Part shown: in pieces, positions 22,329 through 35,656 of the stretch
How positions within the stretch are numbered: position 1 is the stretch's first letter
Layout of the letters: every line of letters starts with the position of its first letter
Assembly (NCBI GenBank): GCA_020536535.1
Contig: JAHLWZ010000605.1
Coordinates: 21,625-85,624, forward strand
Source: Pelomyxa schiedti
Taxonomy: Eukaryota; Evosea; Pelobiontida; Pelomyxidae
Direction: 5' to 3'
DNA: 64,000 nucleotides
Program-made: the position numbers and the translations under genes
Notes under the pieces: generated by a model
What the model saw: only the letters and a program-made list of their open reading frames with translations
What the model was told of the DNA's origin: nothing
The model's database searches: none

Positions 22329-25300
22329 CTAGTTCCTGCTTTTGGGGGGCACCATCATCATCTGCAAGGGAATGCTACCAGGAGGGGGAGTGAAGGCGGC
22401 CATTCTCAGTGTTCTGTGCTTGGCCCTCTGGTTTGTCCTAAGTCTGAATGTGTTACCACTGCTGAGTTGTTCCATCATTTCTTGCATGGCATCACGTGTG
22501 TTGGTCGGACCGGCTGCTGGGGGCGGGGATGGGGTTCTAGCCGGCGGGGGTGTCTTGGCGTCAGGGGTTGTGGTACGCACCGGCGTGAGTCGGTTGCTTG
22601 CGCCGGAAGAAATCCCAGGCCGGCGCTGCTCTAGCTGGTGGTGGGTGAGTTTATGCGTGGCTATAAAGGTGAGGGGAACATACAGCCCTCTTTTCGGCAG
22701 CTTCTTTTTGCCTTTCGGCCATTTCTAGTTGCTTCTTTGTGGTCTAGTGGAATGGCCAGTTAGTCTAAGGTAAGGCGAAGTTGTTCCATACCTCCACAAG
22801 TGAAATAATGTCATGGACCGTCTTGAAGAATTCCTCTGGTGTTGTTGTATCAGGTTCACCAAACGAAAGGGAAAGGTCCTTGAATTCCTTCTGTGCTGCG
22901 TCAAATGTAGATTGTAGCTGGACACACTGAGCAACAGCACCAGAAATGAGAGGCTAGAACAGAACTTAGAAGATAAGGAAATGAGAAAAGAAATGAACCG
23001 GTATAGTGCTGTTGAACACATCCTCAGGGCCAAGGGTTCGTGATTTTAAACAAACATCAACATCCAGTGATGCCTGTGCTGAATCTCGCCGGAGGGTCTT
23101 AATTGACTCTTGTATTGATGTAAAACTAACTGTAAAACTAGTAGTTACAAAAGGTTTTTGGCTGAAAGTATTGCCAAACCCGACAGTGCCTGATGAACGG
23201 AACCCAGATCCGCAGTAAACTGCAGTACATCAGCTTCTGTACGACTTACATACGAAATTAAATATTGGAATAGATTTCCACTATTATCTTGGTTTTTTGT
23301 ATCTGCCATCTTGTTTGCAATTAGATTCGAATAAATTGTATGTAGAAGGCAACTTTTGATATACTCTCTAACTTGAAACCACCAGCATTGCCTTTGGGGG
23401 TGCCTTCATTCAGGAAGTTGCCCAACTGCAAGACATACTCCAAAAAGCGTAAAAACTTGGGACTTTTCATGTCTGCTATTGCAGAGTTGATTGTCTTCAG
23501 ATTCTATGAAGACAGTCACCAAAAAAGAATAACGGTGACTTCTATACATTGGAGATCTCCTTGACGATGGGGGGCACTTTTGTAGTGAATGATATGCATG
23601 ATAGACGCTCCTGGAAACAAGGAATGCTGCTGATCTACAAAGGGTTATTGGTAATCCATGAAGATAGTTTAACCTCGAGTAAGTAAAGCTCTGGTTCACC
23701 AAGAAGAGATTGGTCTCCGCCACCTGATAGGTACGCCTGAATACTTTCGACCTAGGGAATTAAGCCCAAACGAAAGAGAGACTGTAACAGTGCACTTCTT
23801 GAACTGTAGGAGCATTCTCAATAAGCCTTGCTGTACTTTCTGGTGTTAGGACATCTTTGTTGCAAGCCAGGATGGCATTCTTTATGCCTTTTCTATCTCG
23901 CACAGCAAAAGTCCTCAAGAAAACTCCTAAATAAAAGTGCCATGTTATGAGGTTCAATCCAAACAACTAGTCGCACTCACCAAGGTTCTGACTCCTCTTG
24001 GAATCTATTATACTTACAGCTTTTGGCGCTTTGGCTGCAAAGGTGGTGAATTGGGAAAAGAAAAAAAGGGGGGAAGTTTGTTACAAGCAGGCGAGCTAGG
24101 AGTGGTCGGCTTTGTTGACTTTGCCGGAGCTTTGCAGAAGAGCTTTTCTATTTCCGCAAAATTGAAAGTAGCCTCCTGTATTTGTGTTAGCACTTCGAAG
24201 GATTGGTAGGAACAAACTGGTTTCCCACTTGGAGTGGAAAAAATTGTTTTGGCTACTTGAGCATTTGGAATTTTCGTCCAATGGAAGTTCTTTACTAAAA
24301 CTGATGAGCCAAAGAATTATCTTGGAGTTAATGGTACCAGGCACAGACGGTTTCTGTTTGCGAGATCTTTTGACACCTCCTAGTAAGCCAGGAGGAGGTG
24401 GTGGCGGTGGAGCCCCTGGACCTGGAGGTGGCGGTGGAGGAGGTGGGGGAGCAGAAGAGTCTGTCGAGGAAGCATCACCCTTGGGTGTGGGTGGTGGAGT
24501 GGGACTCCGCCTTGGAGTAGTCTTATGCCCTTCAACTGCTTCCGAATCTGGAGATGATTCTGCCGAAACGCGAAGCTTAATTGCGGATGCACCCTTTCCG
24601 GGTGGAGGTGGTGGGGGAGGGGGAGCAGGAGCATTTTCCGAAGCTGGTGATCCTGCAGAATAATTTAAGGAAACAGGAAACCGTTCAGAAGAAGTACGAG
24701 AGGAGTCATTGCTTGATACTTTAGTGCCAAGTTCAGCTTGTGCCGAAGTGAGTTGAAGTTTGGTCTGTGCTAGCTCCTCCTTAGTACTGGCAAGTTGGTG
24801 TTTCAGAGATTCGAGATCACGAGTGAGGGAGCCAAGGGCCCTAGAGGGTTCTATTAGAGCGCGTAGTAACAGTAGCAAGGTACTGTTCAAGGTTCGAACA
24901 TTTCTGTCTTTCTGCAACCAGAAGAGAAGAACTCGCATCAGAGGAATTTGCCGCATCGGCTATAACTTGCTCCAATCTTTTCGAAACTTCCTCATATTTA
25001 CGTTTCATAGCATCGTAGTTCAGTTTATCATCCACTCCAGTTAGCAAATCTTCTAGATGTACAGTACTGCCTGTGGGGAAGTTTCAGTTTTCATCCGAAG
25101 TCGTGACTGAGTTCATACCATCATCTAAGGAGATGGCAGACTTCTGCATGGCTATTTGGGAAAGCATCCTAGATACAAGAACCCAGAGTCGCATCCTTTT
25201 TCAACCCGTTATATTGGAATAGAAATAGCAAGAACATACCCTGTATCAGGGTGTAGAGGAAGGGAACAAAGGCTTTGAAGAATGCTCATTAGCAACGGAT

Positions 25301-26933
25301 GCAAGTGATTTCCCAAAAGAGTGTCATTAAGGAAATGTACCATAGCCACACAATCACTGAAAAATATTATGGGTGAATAAAACAAGAAAAAGAATACTTG
25401 AGATTCACATCCGCAGCTTTATTAAGTTCAGCAAGTTCAGCTTGGTCTTCTTCGTGGTCAGCAATAAATGCTTCAACCTGAGCTTTTAATTCAGGGCTCG
25501 TTTCCCGATTCTCTCTAACAGCCTGTTGAATAATTAACTTATGAAAGCAAAAGTGTTTTAAGAATACCTCAAAAATACTAAGCACACCAAGACGCAGGAA
25601 GTCATTTCTGATCTCAACTCTCTCATCCACATCTTGAGTTGAACTAATCAACGAATTCACCAATGTAAGAGCAGTGACCTCTCAAAAGATGAGTTAAGAG
25701 AAATAGTAAAGTGCAGCAGTACTTTGACAGACAAGTCGGGATCATGTCTGATACAATCCACAAGAAGGGTGAATCGTATGCGCTCTCTCATAGTATACTT
25801 GTAATTAGAAAATGATTCTAGAACAAGTTTTGGCCCCTGAAAGTAACCATTACAAAAAAGTTCACAAACACCCTCCCATACTAGATCGTGGAACATGGTC
25901 ATTAATGAAAGAATTTCAAAAAGTAGTTTTTTCGTGGCAGAGTCTGAGTCGACAAGGCAAAGTGCGAGATGGTTAACAGAATCTTTTGTACTTGCCATTT
26001 CATCTCTCCCTGAAAATGAAGGTAGACTGACGAAAAGAAATAAATGAAATTACCTTCTGGGGTTGCTAAAAGCATTTTTAAGCACTGCACACACTCAAGC
26101 CTGAACTCAAGAAATTCTCCTCTTGGTCTCTCTCTGTGCTTTTCATGCTCGTGGAATAAGAGATTGAGCAAAACTGGCATGCCTTTCAGTTCTCGAAACG
26201 ACAGAGCCCACTCGGCAGGTTGGGTGTGAAGACAGGCTCCTATTGTTGTGAGAAAAAAAAAATGTAAGCTCTTAGGTCCACACTTAGGTCCGTGACGACG
26301 AGAACGGTTGGCTCTGCCTGTAATTTGATAATGAAATATCTTGGTGTAAGACGCTCAGATATGCCCGTGAACATGGTGTCAACATTTTCTCTATGCATTT
26401 GAATGAAGTGCCATTTAGATTCCCGGGCCATGGACTTGCTCATGTCATCAATTTGAGCTTTATCAAAGCCCAATTCTTCAAGTAAATTCGTGAACAAGAA
26501 TTGCAATTCCTTGTCATCAGGAATTCCGTTCTCCTCATTCATATCAGAGGTTGTGGAGGCAGCTCGAGATCTCATCTTTTTCCTCTCTTCCTCTCTTTCT
26601 TTCTGCAGCTGTTTAGCCAATTTCTTTTCTCTCTCGACAGCCTTCTCCAGCTAAAAGAAATGTCAAGGGGGAGTTGGAAGGTTTTTTTGTTGTTGTTGTT
26701 TTAATTTAACGAGTAAACCCTACCTCCTGCCTTTCCCTCAGCCTCACTTTTTCCCTCCGTTTTTCGTCTTCTTTGGCCATTTGTTCTTGCTTCTTTCTGG
26801 CCTTGTCAGTTAAAGGTGACCCCAATGCTGACGAAGTCAATGATGACGAGGAAGAAGACGAAGACGAAGAAAGTGGTGCGCCACTGGCAGCGGGTGACGT
26901 CACTGAAGTACTCGAAGTCGTCAGTTTGGACAT
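22329..26933 (-). CDS. Diaphanous-related formin
   Basis: This is an actin nucleator and elongator normally activated by Rho-type GTPases. The start is the ATG at 26933, followed by a Ser-rich N-terminus and a charged helix (KRREKVRLRERQE). The GTPase-binding/FH3 region is about 25370-26600, with DDKELQFLFTNLLEELGF, EFRLECVQCLKMLL and ERIRFTLLVDCIRHDPDL. A coiled coil follows, then an FH1 region (about 24380-24640) with two blocks of 8-9 prolines in a row. The FH2 domain is spread over small exons from about 24300 to 22700; the hallmark FLRFLEYVLQLGNFLNEGTP is at about 23390-23460. The DAD autoinhibitory motif is DAMQEMMEQLSSGNTFRLR (about 22430-22493), near the C-terminus; the stop is at 22329. 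With both GBD and DAD the protein should be autoinhibited. Confidence 0.9.
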
Positions 26934-27089
26934 TTTGTTGTCTTTTGTCGCTAATACGGCAGCGCTACGTCGTTACGTCGGTTCGCGTACGGGTAGTTAT
27001 TTTTTTTTATTTTCTAAAGAGTCAAAAATTTGTCGTTTGATGTTGGGTTGTCACTAATTTGCGCTTTAGTATCGGATACCCAAAGCAGG

Positions 27090-27108
27090 CAACAACAATT
27101 TGTTGTTG
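27090..27108. repeat. 19-bp CAACAACAA-T-TTGTTGTTG palindrome
   Basis: Perfect 9-bp arms around a single T, in the 286-bp gap between the formin start and the RasGAP receptor stop. It could form a small hairpin in the receptor mRNA 3' end or serve as a dyad binding site in the formin promoter. It may be chance in an AAC-rich region. Confidence 0.5.
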
Positions 27109-27219
27109 TAGATTGATGGGCTCTCAGTAAGGAACAACAAGCCTCAACAATAAAAAACCCCACAGTTTTCACAGTAAAAATTACAACTTTGGTTCTCAGC
27201 AGCTCACCACACCCCTCAT

Positions 27220-30200
27220 TCAGAAGTGTTTTTGCTCTTGTGCTTGTGATGGCTTTCTTCTTTGGGATTGTGTCTCTCCTTGGTAATAAGTGTTAGTGTA
27301 TCTAGAGTAGTTAAGTTGGCTTACAAGGGCTTCATGGAGTGCTTGGACAGCGGACTTGTAGTAAGAGTCAGGGATGGGTATCGTGTCAATTTCGCCTTCA
27401 CTACTGGCTGAAAGATCCTCATACAATCTGGGAGAGCTCTTAGAACTAGGGGAAAAAGCGTGGTGACCAACTTGTGCATCTTCGGAGTGTTGTCTTGTAG
27501 CCAGTCATTGAACTTCGTCATGAAAGCCTCTTTATTAGAAAAATCTACACCATTGGCCAGATTCTGCAGCATCTTCGTTATAATTACGAGTTCTCGTCGA
27601 ATCGAGTCAGGTGGTGGTGTGGGAAGTAGTCCATAACTGGCATTGCTTAGTTGGTTCAGATGTTTTATAATTCGTTAGTACCTTTCCGGTACTGCAATGG
27701 CAGTATTGATAAACCGCAGAACAAAGAATGCCCCAAGTGAAGGTCTCACATATTTTGGAGCCTTATGCTCCACCTGTAGAATGAGCTAAGCACGACCACA
27801 TTTGAGAGGGTTGACATACTTCGATTTTAATGTGGTGACATATCTTCCGTAGAGATACAGGTAATTTGCCAATAGACCGCGTTATTTGAAGGAAGAATTT
27901 GGTGGCTATAAGTCGCACGCCTATGGCGTTCAGATCCTCGTCCACCATGTCATTCATTTGACTTGGATTTACCTTAACACAGTTCAGCGTAAAAGACGGT
28001 GGTGTATGAAAACCTCATAGTTTGTAGTGACCAGAGACACAGAGCCTTCGTGGCTTTCCTAATTGTTCATTAACGAAACCCAGTAAGGAGAGACAAAAAA
28101 CTGTTTGATCAGCTGCTTCTTGTAGAATATTTTCAAATAAAACGGATAGGGTCTGGAATAAATATTGCAGTCCCACAATTTTGGAGTAGAACTAACTACA
28201 TTAAAATATGATAAGTTCAATACCAGTCTCTACCTTGAAACATTTTGTTGAGGCACTATTTGAACGGAACATTACTTCAGGATCTCTGGCATCTCCCACT
28301 TCTTTGGATATCAAGTGCATAATCTGTCCTTGTGAGCACCAGGTACTAAAATACAAAATGTCTCTACCAGTGCAGCTCCTTGTTTGTGTTGCTCAAAGAA
28401 GTACACAAGAGCTTTGCAGAGATTCTCCGATTCAGTTATGTCCATTGACTTCACGAGGTGATCAACAGTAGTCCAGTCGCTATTTCGGAAGTCTTGCACC
28501 TGATCACTAAATTAGAAGTACAAAGGTCAAATAAAATTCACCAATAAGTCTTCTATCTGGGTTTTATCAACCTCGGAAAGAGGTAACCCAATGGTACTTA
28601 CATCAGAAAATCTGTGGAACAACGATGAAGATTGGTTAAGTGGGTTTTCAGGCTTACTGGTGTTTGACCAGTTCAGAAAAATGTAACTGGAGTCTCTTTG
28701 TTCTGCGGTGCCGAACAATTGCAAGTACAATAAAAGCAAAGAAGATAGCTCCAACGAAAGGGATCACAAGTAATGCGAGAAGAGTGTAGCTCTTTTTTGA
28801 GTCTCCTACGGCGGTATCAGAAACTACTCTGATGCTTCAAGCGTGGTGGTACCTGTATCATCTGGTGTCTCACAAAAAGCTCCATGCCACTTCGCCCAAC
28901 AGTTACAGTAAGTTCCAGTGGTATTTGAAGTGCAACTGCCGTGTCCGCATTTCACAAGGTAGCAGGGACTAAAGGAAGGGATGAGTTTGGTAACATTTAT
29001 GAAAGCAAACTCATGTGCTGTCTTGAAGAAGGATACTGTACTATAGACGGTTTCCCAGCCATTTGTAATTCCCAAAAACCAGGAGTAATTGGTGTCAGAC
29101 TGGAGACGTATTTTCTGTGATGTGGACTGGCTGGTGATAGTAATATTTTCAGCAACACTCCATGAACTATTGGTCGTTGTATTGACGTTCTGGCTTTCTT
29201 TTTTCCCGCTTATTTTTTACTTGAAAAAGAGGAAGAATGTACCAGCAAGTAAAATCAGTTGGAATTGATTGTCATATGTCTTACTTGGGCACACATGACC
29301 CCAAGTAGTAACATTTCCCCATTGAAACAATACATCTTCACTGTATGTTACATTTGCAAGATCAACAGGAAATAGCAGCAAGGGTGCTTCTGGAGACCAG
29401 TCATAACAGCATAAAAATCGCAAATAATCTGTTGTGGATTGCACTTGATCCTATATTGAATGAGTGCAAGGAGCCAATAAAAGAAAGAAACCTTGTTTGT
29501 TACTCGAACACGCCAATAGTACCTAATAATAAGAAAATGCAGTGAATAAAATAAATATCGAAGCTGGGATATCGGGTACACACGTTTGATCTAACACCCA
29601 ATTGGTGGTGTTGAAAGTCAGAGTGGACGGTTCTGCAGAAGATTGCTCAATCACATCAGCTGGACTGGAGGGCCAGTCGTTGGTTTTCGTGCTCAAAAAT
29701 AATGAATACTTTCTGGCGCTTGAACTCTTGCATTCTGTTCCCCAGTCATCGAGGGAAGAAATTTGAATCTGGTCCTCTGGGCGGACTATCATTCCTTCAA
29801 TGGGATTTTTCTGGGCTGGATATCCAGGTTTGGATGGTATGCAAACTTGAAGGTGTATTAAGTAAGACTTAAGAATAAATCGTGCAAAACATACTGGTAA
29901 AGTTGAAATGCTGGGGTTCATCCGACTGAAGGTCCCCGTTGGATGAAATTACCCACCACTCATAGAATCCCTCTTCAAGAGAAAGGACAAGCTGGATAGA
30001 CGCCGTAGTGGCTGAAATAGAGAAGGTGGTACCCTTCTTAAGAAGCCGTAATGTGGAATCGTTCTTCTGTGTAGAGAAGCAACTATGGCCATAATCTGAT
30101 ATGGTCCAATTAAACACCACAGACAGTTGATCCAGTGTCGAAGCTGGCTTCGGGAATTCAAGTACAGGTATAGATGGGGATCTCATTTGGCATAAATAAA

Positions 30201-33200
30201 AGCTGCGTGCTTCAGAAAACACCTATTCAATATTGGATGTGGAAAAACCAATCACAGTTTTACGATAGATTCAGTGTTGTTCACAGAAACCTGCCAGGTC
30301 CAATTCCCAGGATAAAGTGGAAATTCAACAAGGTAACTTTGTTCATTGATTAGAGTGTTCACGAATTGAAAAGTAGTGCAACCTTGTAGTTGTAGTTGCA
30401 GTTGCAACAGAGAAGTGTGTGGTACTGTTGAAGATATACAGTATGGAAATGCAGGGCTTTACATAAGGACAACTTGTTCCACAATCTGGAGCACTCCACT
30501 TTAGGGAAAGAGCTTTATCGAAGTCACGGAGTTCATTTGCCTGCGGTTCCTGAAGAACGGGGGCTACAGGCCCCTTTCTGACACACACACTAAAAGAGCT
30601 CAGCGCGAGTGGTGTGAAGGATGCACCATTGAAATAACGTAGATGCCACTGGTAAGTAGCAACAATGGCGGGGAAAGAAGACGCTGGAACGTATGAAGAA
30701 ATAGTGGTATTATAAATCACGTCATCTATGTAGGCAAGCCCAGTGCTGTCAAACACAGTAAAGTCAATGTACGAAGGGTACACTGAATTACAGTTATCCC
30801 CTAAAGGAGGGGCAACCCATGCGAAGGATACTTCGTCATTGGTTACAACAGCTCCAATAGAAGGGACTGTGAGTGTCGGTGCAACAATCAAAGTGTCTGG
30901 AACACAATAGGTGAATGTGCTCGAGGTAACTCCAGAACATTTACTTAGAGTGCACGCTGAAACGGATACAGAGTTCGCCACCCCATCCACTACAAAGGCA
31001 TCAAAATATGACTGAGTTACTGGGAAACTATAAGGTTGACTATTGAAAACCACTGAGTATGTCTGAGTTTGATCACAGGTTGTTCTCCAAGATGAAGGTT
31101 GCTGCCATCTAACAGTTACAGTGGATGACCCTGTGACTTGTCCACTGGGAGTAACATTTTGTGGTGGATAAGGTGTCTCTACTAAGCAAATGAAGAACGA
31201 TCTTTCTGATGATGTAGAGAGTAAGGCTCCATTCCATGCCGAGACACGCCACCACCACCATCCTGGAGAGAAGTCATCTGTCAAAGATTTAGATGACGTA
31301 ACAGTTTGATTCCAGGGAGCAGTTGTGCTGTTCCGTACTTCGACGATGAATAGTCTCAAGGTAGTGCCATTACAAACTTTACCAAAGGACTTGTATGTTT
31401 TCCCCCACTCCAATGTGACAGTTGTAGAAAGGAATGTACTATTCGTGACAGGTGAAGAGAGGAGTGGTGTGTCTGGGTACGTATTGTTGCATGTTACTGG
31501 AACGGAGACAGTCGAATTCGTCGAAACGGTTTTATTTACAGTCACTGTCTGATTCACTATCACAGTGGTATTCATAGCTACTGTGGTGTTGACAGCAACT
31601 GTAGTGTTTACCAATTTGGTGGTATTTACTAACTTCGTGCTATTCACAGTGATAGTGACATTTACTGTACAATTTGCAAACATAGTTTCACCTGCTGTAC
31701 ATGAAACATAAGTAAAAGTTCCCCCAGAGCAAGCTACCGCTGTTGTGCCATTTGTTGTACAATTCACAGTTTTCGTCTCATTTACAACAGATACGGTTTT
31801 TTCTTCAGATATTGTTACATTTTCTGCAACAGTTGTGTTGATTGCCACAGTTGAATTAATAGTAATCGTGGTGTTCATAATGACAGTAGTATTGACGGGA
31901 ATAGTAGTGTTGACTGAGACTGTACTGTTCACAGGCACCACAGTTGAACTCTGTGGATGGTATTCTATACTGCCAATCCCAACACTGCCATGGTGGCCAT
32001 TACTGGCGACCACATACCACCAGGCTACACCTTCATGTAAGTAAACTGTAAGATTTCCTGATGTATTGGCTTCTCGTATAAGGATCGTTTCATTGAATAC
32101 AACAGTAATATTGCATTTCGGTGAGTCAAGGCATGATTGGCCACATGATGGAATATCCCAGGATATTGTAATGTTGCTTTGCTCTGTGACATACGGAGAC
32201 CCATTCGGAGTAAGTACTGGCTCATCTGGTGGAACCAATATGCACATTTGAACACTTTGGACGGGAGAAACAGGATTTAGCATTCCATTGTGAACCCCCA
32301 AGGCCCAATATAAAAACGAAGCTGTTTTATCCACTTCCGTAGGCATGAATTCTGTTGAATTCAGATCCAAAATGGAGTGCCAATATCGAGAGTCATTGTA
32401 CGAGGAAATATCATGTGAATACCAAAGCAATAAAGCGGGCTGATCGTATTCACAGTTAAACCCATATGATACACTATCCCAGGCAAGAGAAGTCACATCA
32501 ACAATAAACTTCTCAGATGTAAGCGGGGATAGCAGGACTGGATCAATCTCAGGGTATGACGTGCATAGTCGAAAAGTATTTAGACTCGTGTTCGTCTGCT
32601 TCGCTGTATTGTCTGCTGTCACATACCACATGTGTAACCCAACAGCCACAACAGTATTTATGGATTGACCATGGGTCGTCCCGATTTGTGAACCATCAAG
32701 ATAGACAGTATAAATGCCCTCTATTTTTAGAAGGTGAATTGACCGTATTTAAATATAATCGTGTAACCTGTGCCTGGGCAACTGGTACCCATATTGCTAG
32801 TGGGGTACCATGATAAAGATATATTCAGAAAAGAAGTGTTCAGTAAAGGGAACAAGGCTCCATTCAAAGGATATTCCAATGAAAATGGCCAAGGTGAAGT
32901 TGGTGTGCAATAGGTGAAGGTCCAAGTGTCAGATTGCGACGTGTAAATAGTATTACTGGCTACTACATACCAGTTGTATCCACCGTCCCCCAATGCAGTA
33001 TTGTGGAGATACGTGGGCACGGTAAGATTGGAAGCAATTCTACTTGGAGAATTGTTCGTCTGACCAAGAAATACATCGAACCAGTTGTCAGCAGGATAAA
33101 AGAGATTGAATCCTTGTGGTAGTTAATGCGCGAATAGTTGCCTAATACATAAAAGTCTACCTGTTTGCTTGCAGATGAACCAATGTGTAGATGTGCAAAC

Positions 33201-35157
33201 GTCAGCCAACCAGCCAGAGGCTGAAGCATATACACAATCCTTGGTTGGCGCATTTGAAGTCACTCCACCAGAGGGAACATAGCTCAGCTTTGAGCCATCT
33301 AGCCATTCAAAGGTTTCTTCTACTCTATTTTCTGAGTGAGACGATGGAATATAAATGCGGAGTTACCTAGAGTCCGAAAGGCCTATCCAAAAAGAATTTC
33401 CGTTCAGCAGGCTTGATAAGTATGTGTATTCCTCATTGGATAGAACGGATGCAAGGGAGACGTCCACTCCGGAGGACTGACAAGTCTTTAGAGCGGAGTC
33501 GAAGTCTTTTCCAGTCTGCACAAATTTATAGCAAGCAACAGGATTGGAGCTATCTGTTGGCCAAAAGATATCAAATCCAGCTGAGCAGCTGTGGCCTTGA
33601 AATTTGATGGTTATTTGATCAATGTATGAAAGTCTTGCTTACCCTTATAGAATCCCCATTGCAGGAGAGGAGGGTTCAGTGGCCTGTAGGCCCCATTACT
33701 TGGGGAGTAAGGAATGGGAGTCAATGGATATTTGGCGGATGTAACACGAAAGGAACTCTTAGTGGAGGTATTTGTGGCCTGCAACGAACCAACTTTGAGC
33801 ACTGCGGTAACGTTCTTTTTTTTTTCCCCCGTTGTTAACTGAGTAAATAAGATTTTAAGAAGAAACCCATGTGCAAGAACTATCGGAAGACAGGGAAATT
33901 TGTAGGCTGGTCGAGTTCAGATCACGTTCTATTCGGGAGAGTGTACTGTCTCCAACACAATTATACCAAACATCATATGTTATCTTGGCGCCAGTGCAGA
34001 CAGTCCCAGTAATCACAGTAGACCAAGTCAACGTAACGGATCGAGACTGTGAGAGTTAGAAAATTCGCTAACTAACTAAAGGCACTCACATAGCCTATCG
34101 AATCTGATTTGGGAGAAGTAAGAAGAGGTGTGGCTGGAGGTCTGAGGACACAAAAACTCTGTAATGGTTCTACAGCAGATATTTTTTTTTCTGAGCAGCG
34201 ATAGTTCACATAAATTGAGGCCCAGTCCAAGCGCCAACAGATTCCACTAGCAGTAAGAGGAAGCTCATATGAGCAACTAGTTAGATTCTTATTGCTTCCG
34301 CAGGCACTTTCCAGTCTTGATGTGAGATCACCGCAGTACTCTTAGGAAGTGTTAGTGTCGGATGTAGTTGTCAAAGGTATTCGTACTCGAATCCCCGGAT
34401 GGATTGGAGTAGCATGATCTCGATGAGTCCTTCCAACCAAATGCCTTTTCTACATGTACAATGTGGAGAGGAGTAGGACAAGAGATAGTTATCCAGCGCC
34501 TCCAGTCGTACCAGTATATTCCCGGATTGCTGCAGATAAACCTTAATCATGTGAGATCAAATGCATAGCTGCAAAACAAAGATACCCCAACTGCGGCAAA
34601 GGCGCTGCTCTCCAGTAGTACTGTCCAGGTTGGAAGGCCACACCTAGAATTAAAAGAATGTGAGGAAGACTGATCCAAAGATTATTTCGTGGGTAAAACA
34701 TTTCAAACACCACAATGAAAGAAACAGTAAGAGACACAAACATCGTAACAGTACTTATAACTCTGTCGTTGGTATTTATTGATGATGTTCTCCTGGTTCC
34801 CAGCACGGTAGTGAGCGGCGAGGCAGTTCCCCATTCAATAGCGAACTGCGCCAAGTCACCCAACGTGGAAGTACTCGGCTGGCAGTAAGTCGTAAAACCC
34901 GCATATGACACCTTAAATTGCACAGTAGCGCTGGCCTCCGCCGGTCCCAAAATCCATCCACTGGCAGAGGTAACCGAAGCGCTCTGTGTATAACCAGGGC
35001 ACGTACTGCAGTCAGTGCTACAAGACGAACTCTGAGATCTGCATGGCAAGGCAGCATACAAAACAACCAAAATTGCGGCCACAAACAGAGATCTCGCAAC
35101 CACGACAGGTTTCATCTCCTTCATACACCGGTGTGGTGCACCATGCACGCGTTGCAT
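27220..35157 (-). CDS. Single-pass receptor with giant glycosylated ectodomain and cytoplasmic RasGAP domain
   Basis: The ATG at 35157 (or 35124 or 35115 in the same frame) begins a signal peptide, core SLFVAAILVVLYAALPCRS, before a Cys-rich start. The ectodomain (about 28830-35060) has repeated fibronectin-III-like units with the recurring pattern WWYVVASNG...YCxP...P.NG. A membrane-proximal EGF-like module follows, KCGHGSCTSNTTGTYCNC. A 47-nt intron is removed to give the TM segment YTLLALLVIPFVGAIFFAF, then basic RHRRTKR (about 28700-28800). The cytoplasmic RasGAP domain has the arginine-finger block VMFRSNSASTKCF (about 28240-28300) and the core LGAFFVLRFINTAIAVPE (about 27690-27760). A 44-nt intron joins HKQGAAL to IMHLISKEV. 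The stop is at 27220. It should inactivate Ras at the membrane in response to an outside cue. About 2,300 residues are estimated. The continuous splice phases from EGF through TM to GAP argue for one gene. Confidence 0.75.
31490..31935 (-). repeat. Array of N-x-T/S sequons inside the receptor ectodomain
   Basis: About 150 residues of the receptor consist of near-repeats of five to six residues such as VNTTVAVNTTVAMNTTV, with about 25 potential N-glycosylation sites. The array is interrupted once by a Cys-containing insert (ACSGGTFTYVSC). It would form a densely glycosylated stalk between fibronectin-like units. Confidence 0.8.
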
Positions 35158-35656
35158 GATAGTAGTGGTGGCGGTGGGTGTGGTGCGAGGGTTTTCGCTT
35201 TCTTTATGGTGTTTTTTCTTTTGTTTCGTTTCCGGCCACTTTGTTGACATCCCCAAGACAAGACCGGAAAAGTCATAATCTTGTGTTTTACCGGTCGACA
35301 AATACGACGAATCCACTGCAACGTCGTGTACTTGCGGTTTTTAAATGGGTCCCGACTGTCTTTCGCGTTAATGATGAAACATTGAGATCTGACACACTTT
35401 CTGTTTAAAGGTTGTCACGAACCCCGGGGTTTTCGTTGGCTGTTTATGGAGAGAATTCCCCGTAGAGCTCTGAAGTTACATTGGAAAAAAGAGATGCCTT
35501 TTTTTCAACTGAGGGTGAAGTTGTCATTTTGCGAAATGATTATCACTTGATACATTTAATTGGACGATGGTACCAGCGAAGGTTGGGCTGTTGGATACAC
35601 TCCAGACAAATTGTACATTGCACAAACTCTAGAGTGGATTAAAAGGTGAGTTGGGC
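35158..35656. other. Intergenic region between the receptor and MED18
   Basis: Both neighbours lie on the minus strand, so this holds the receptor promoter and the MED18 3' flank. Short open frames here show no domain. No repeat or RNA gene is seen. Confidence 0.4.

Noticed and set aside
31325-32044. Plus-strand Val/Thr-rich open frames
   Set aside because: Antisense of the sequon array of the receptor ectodomain.
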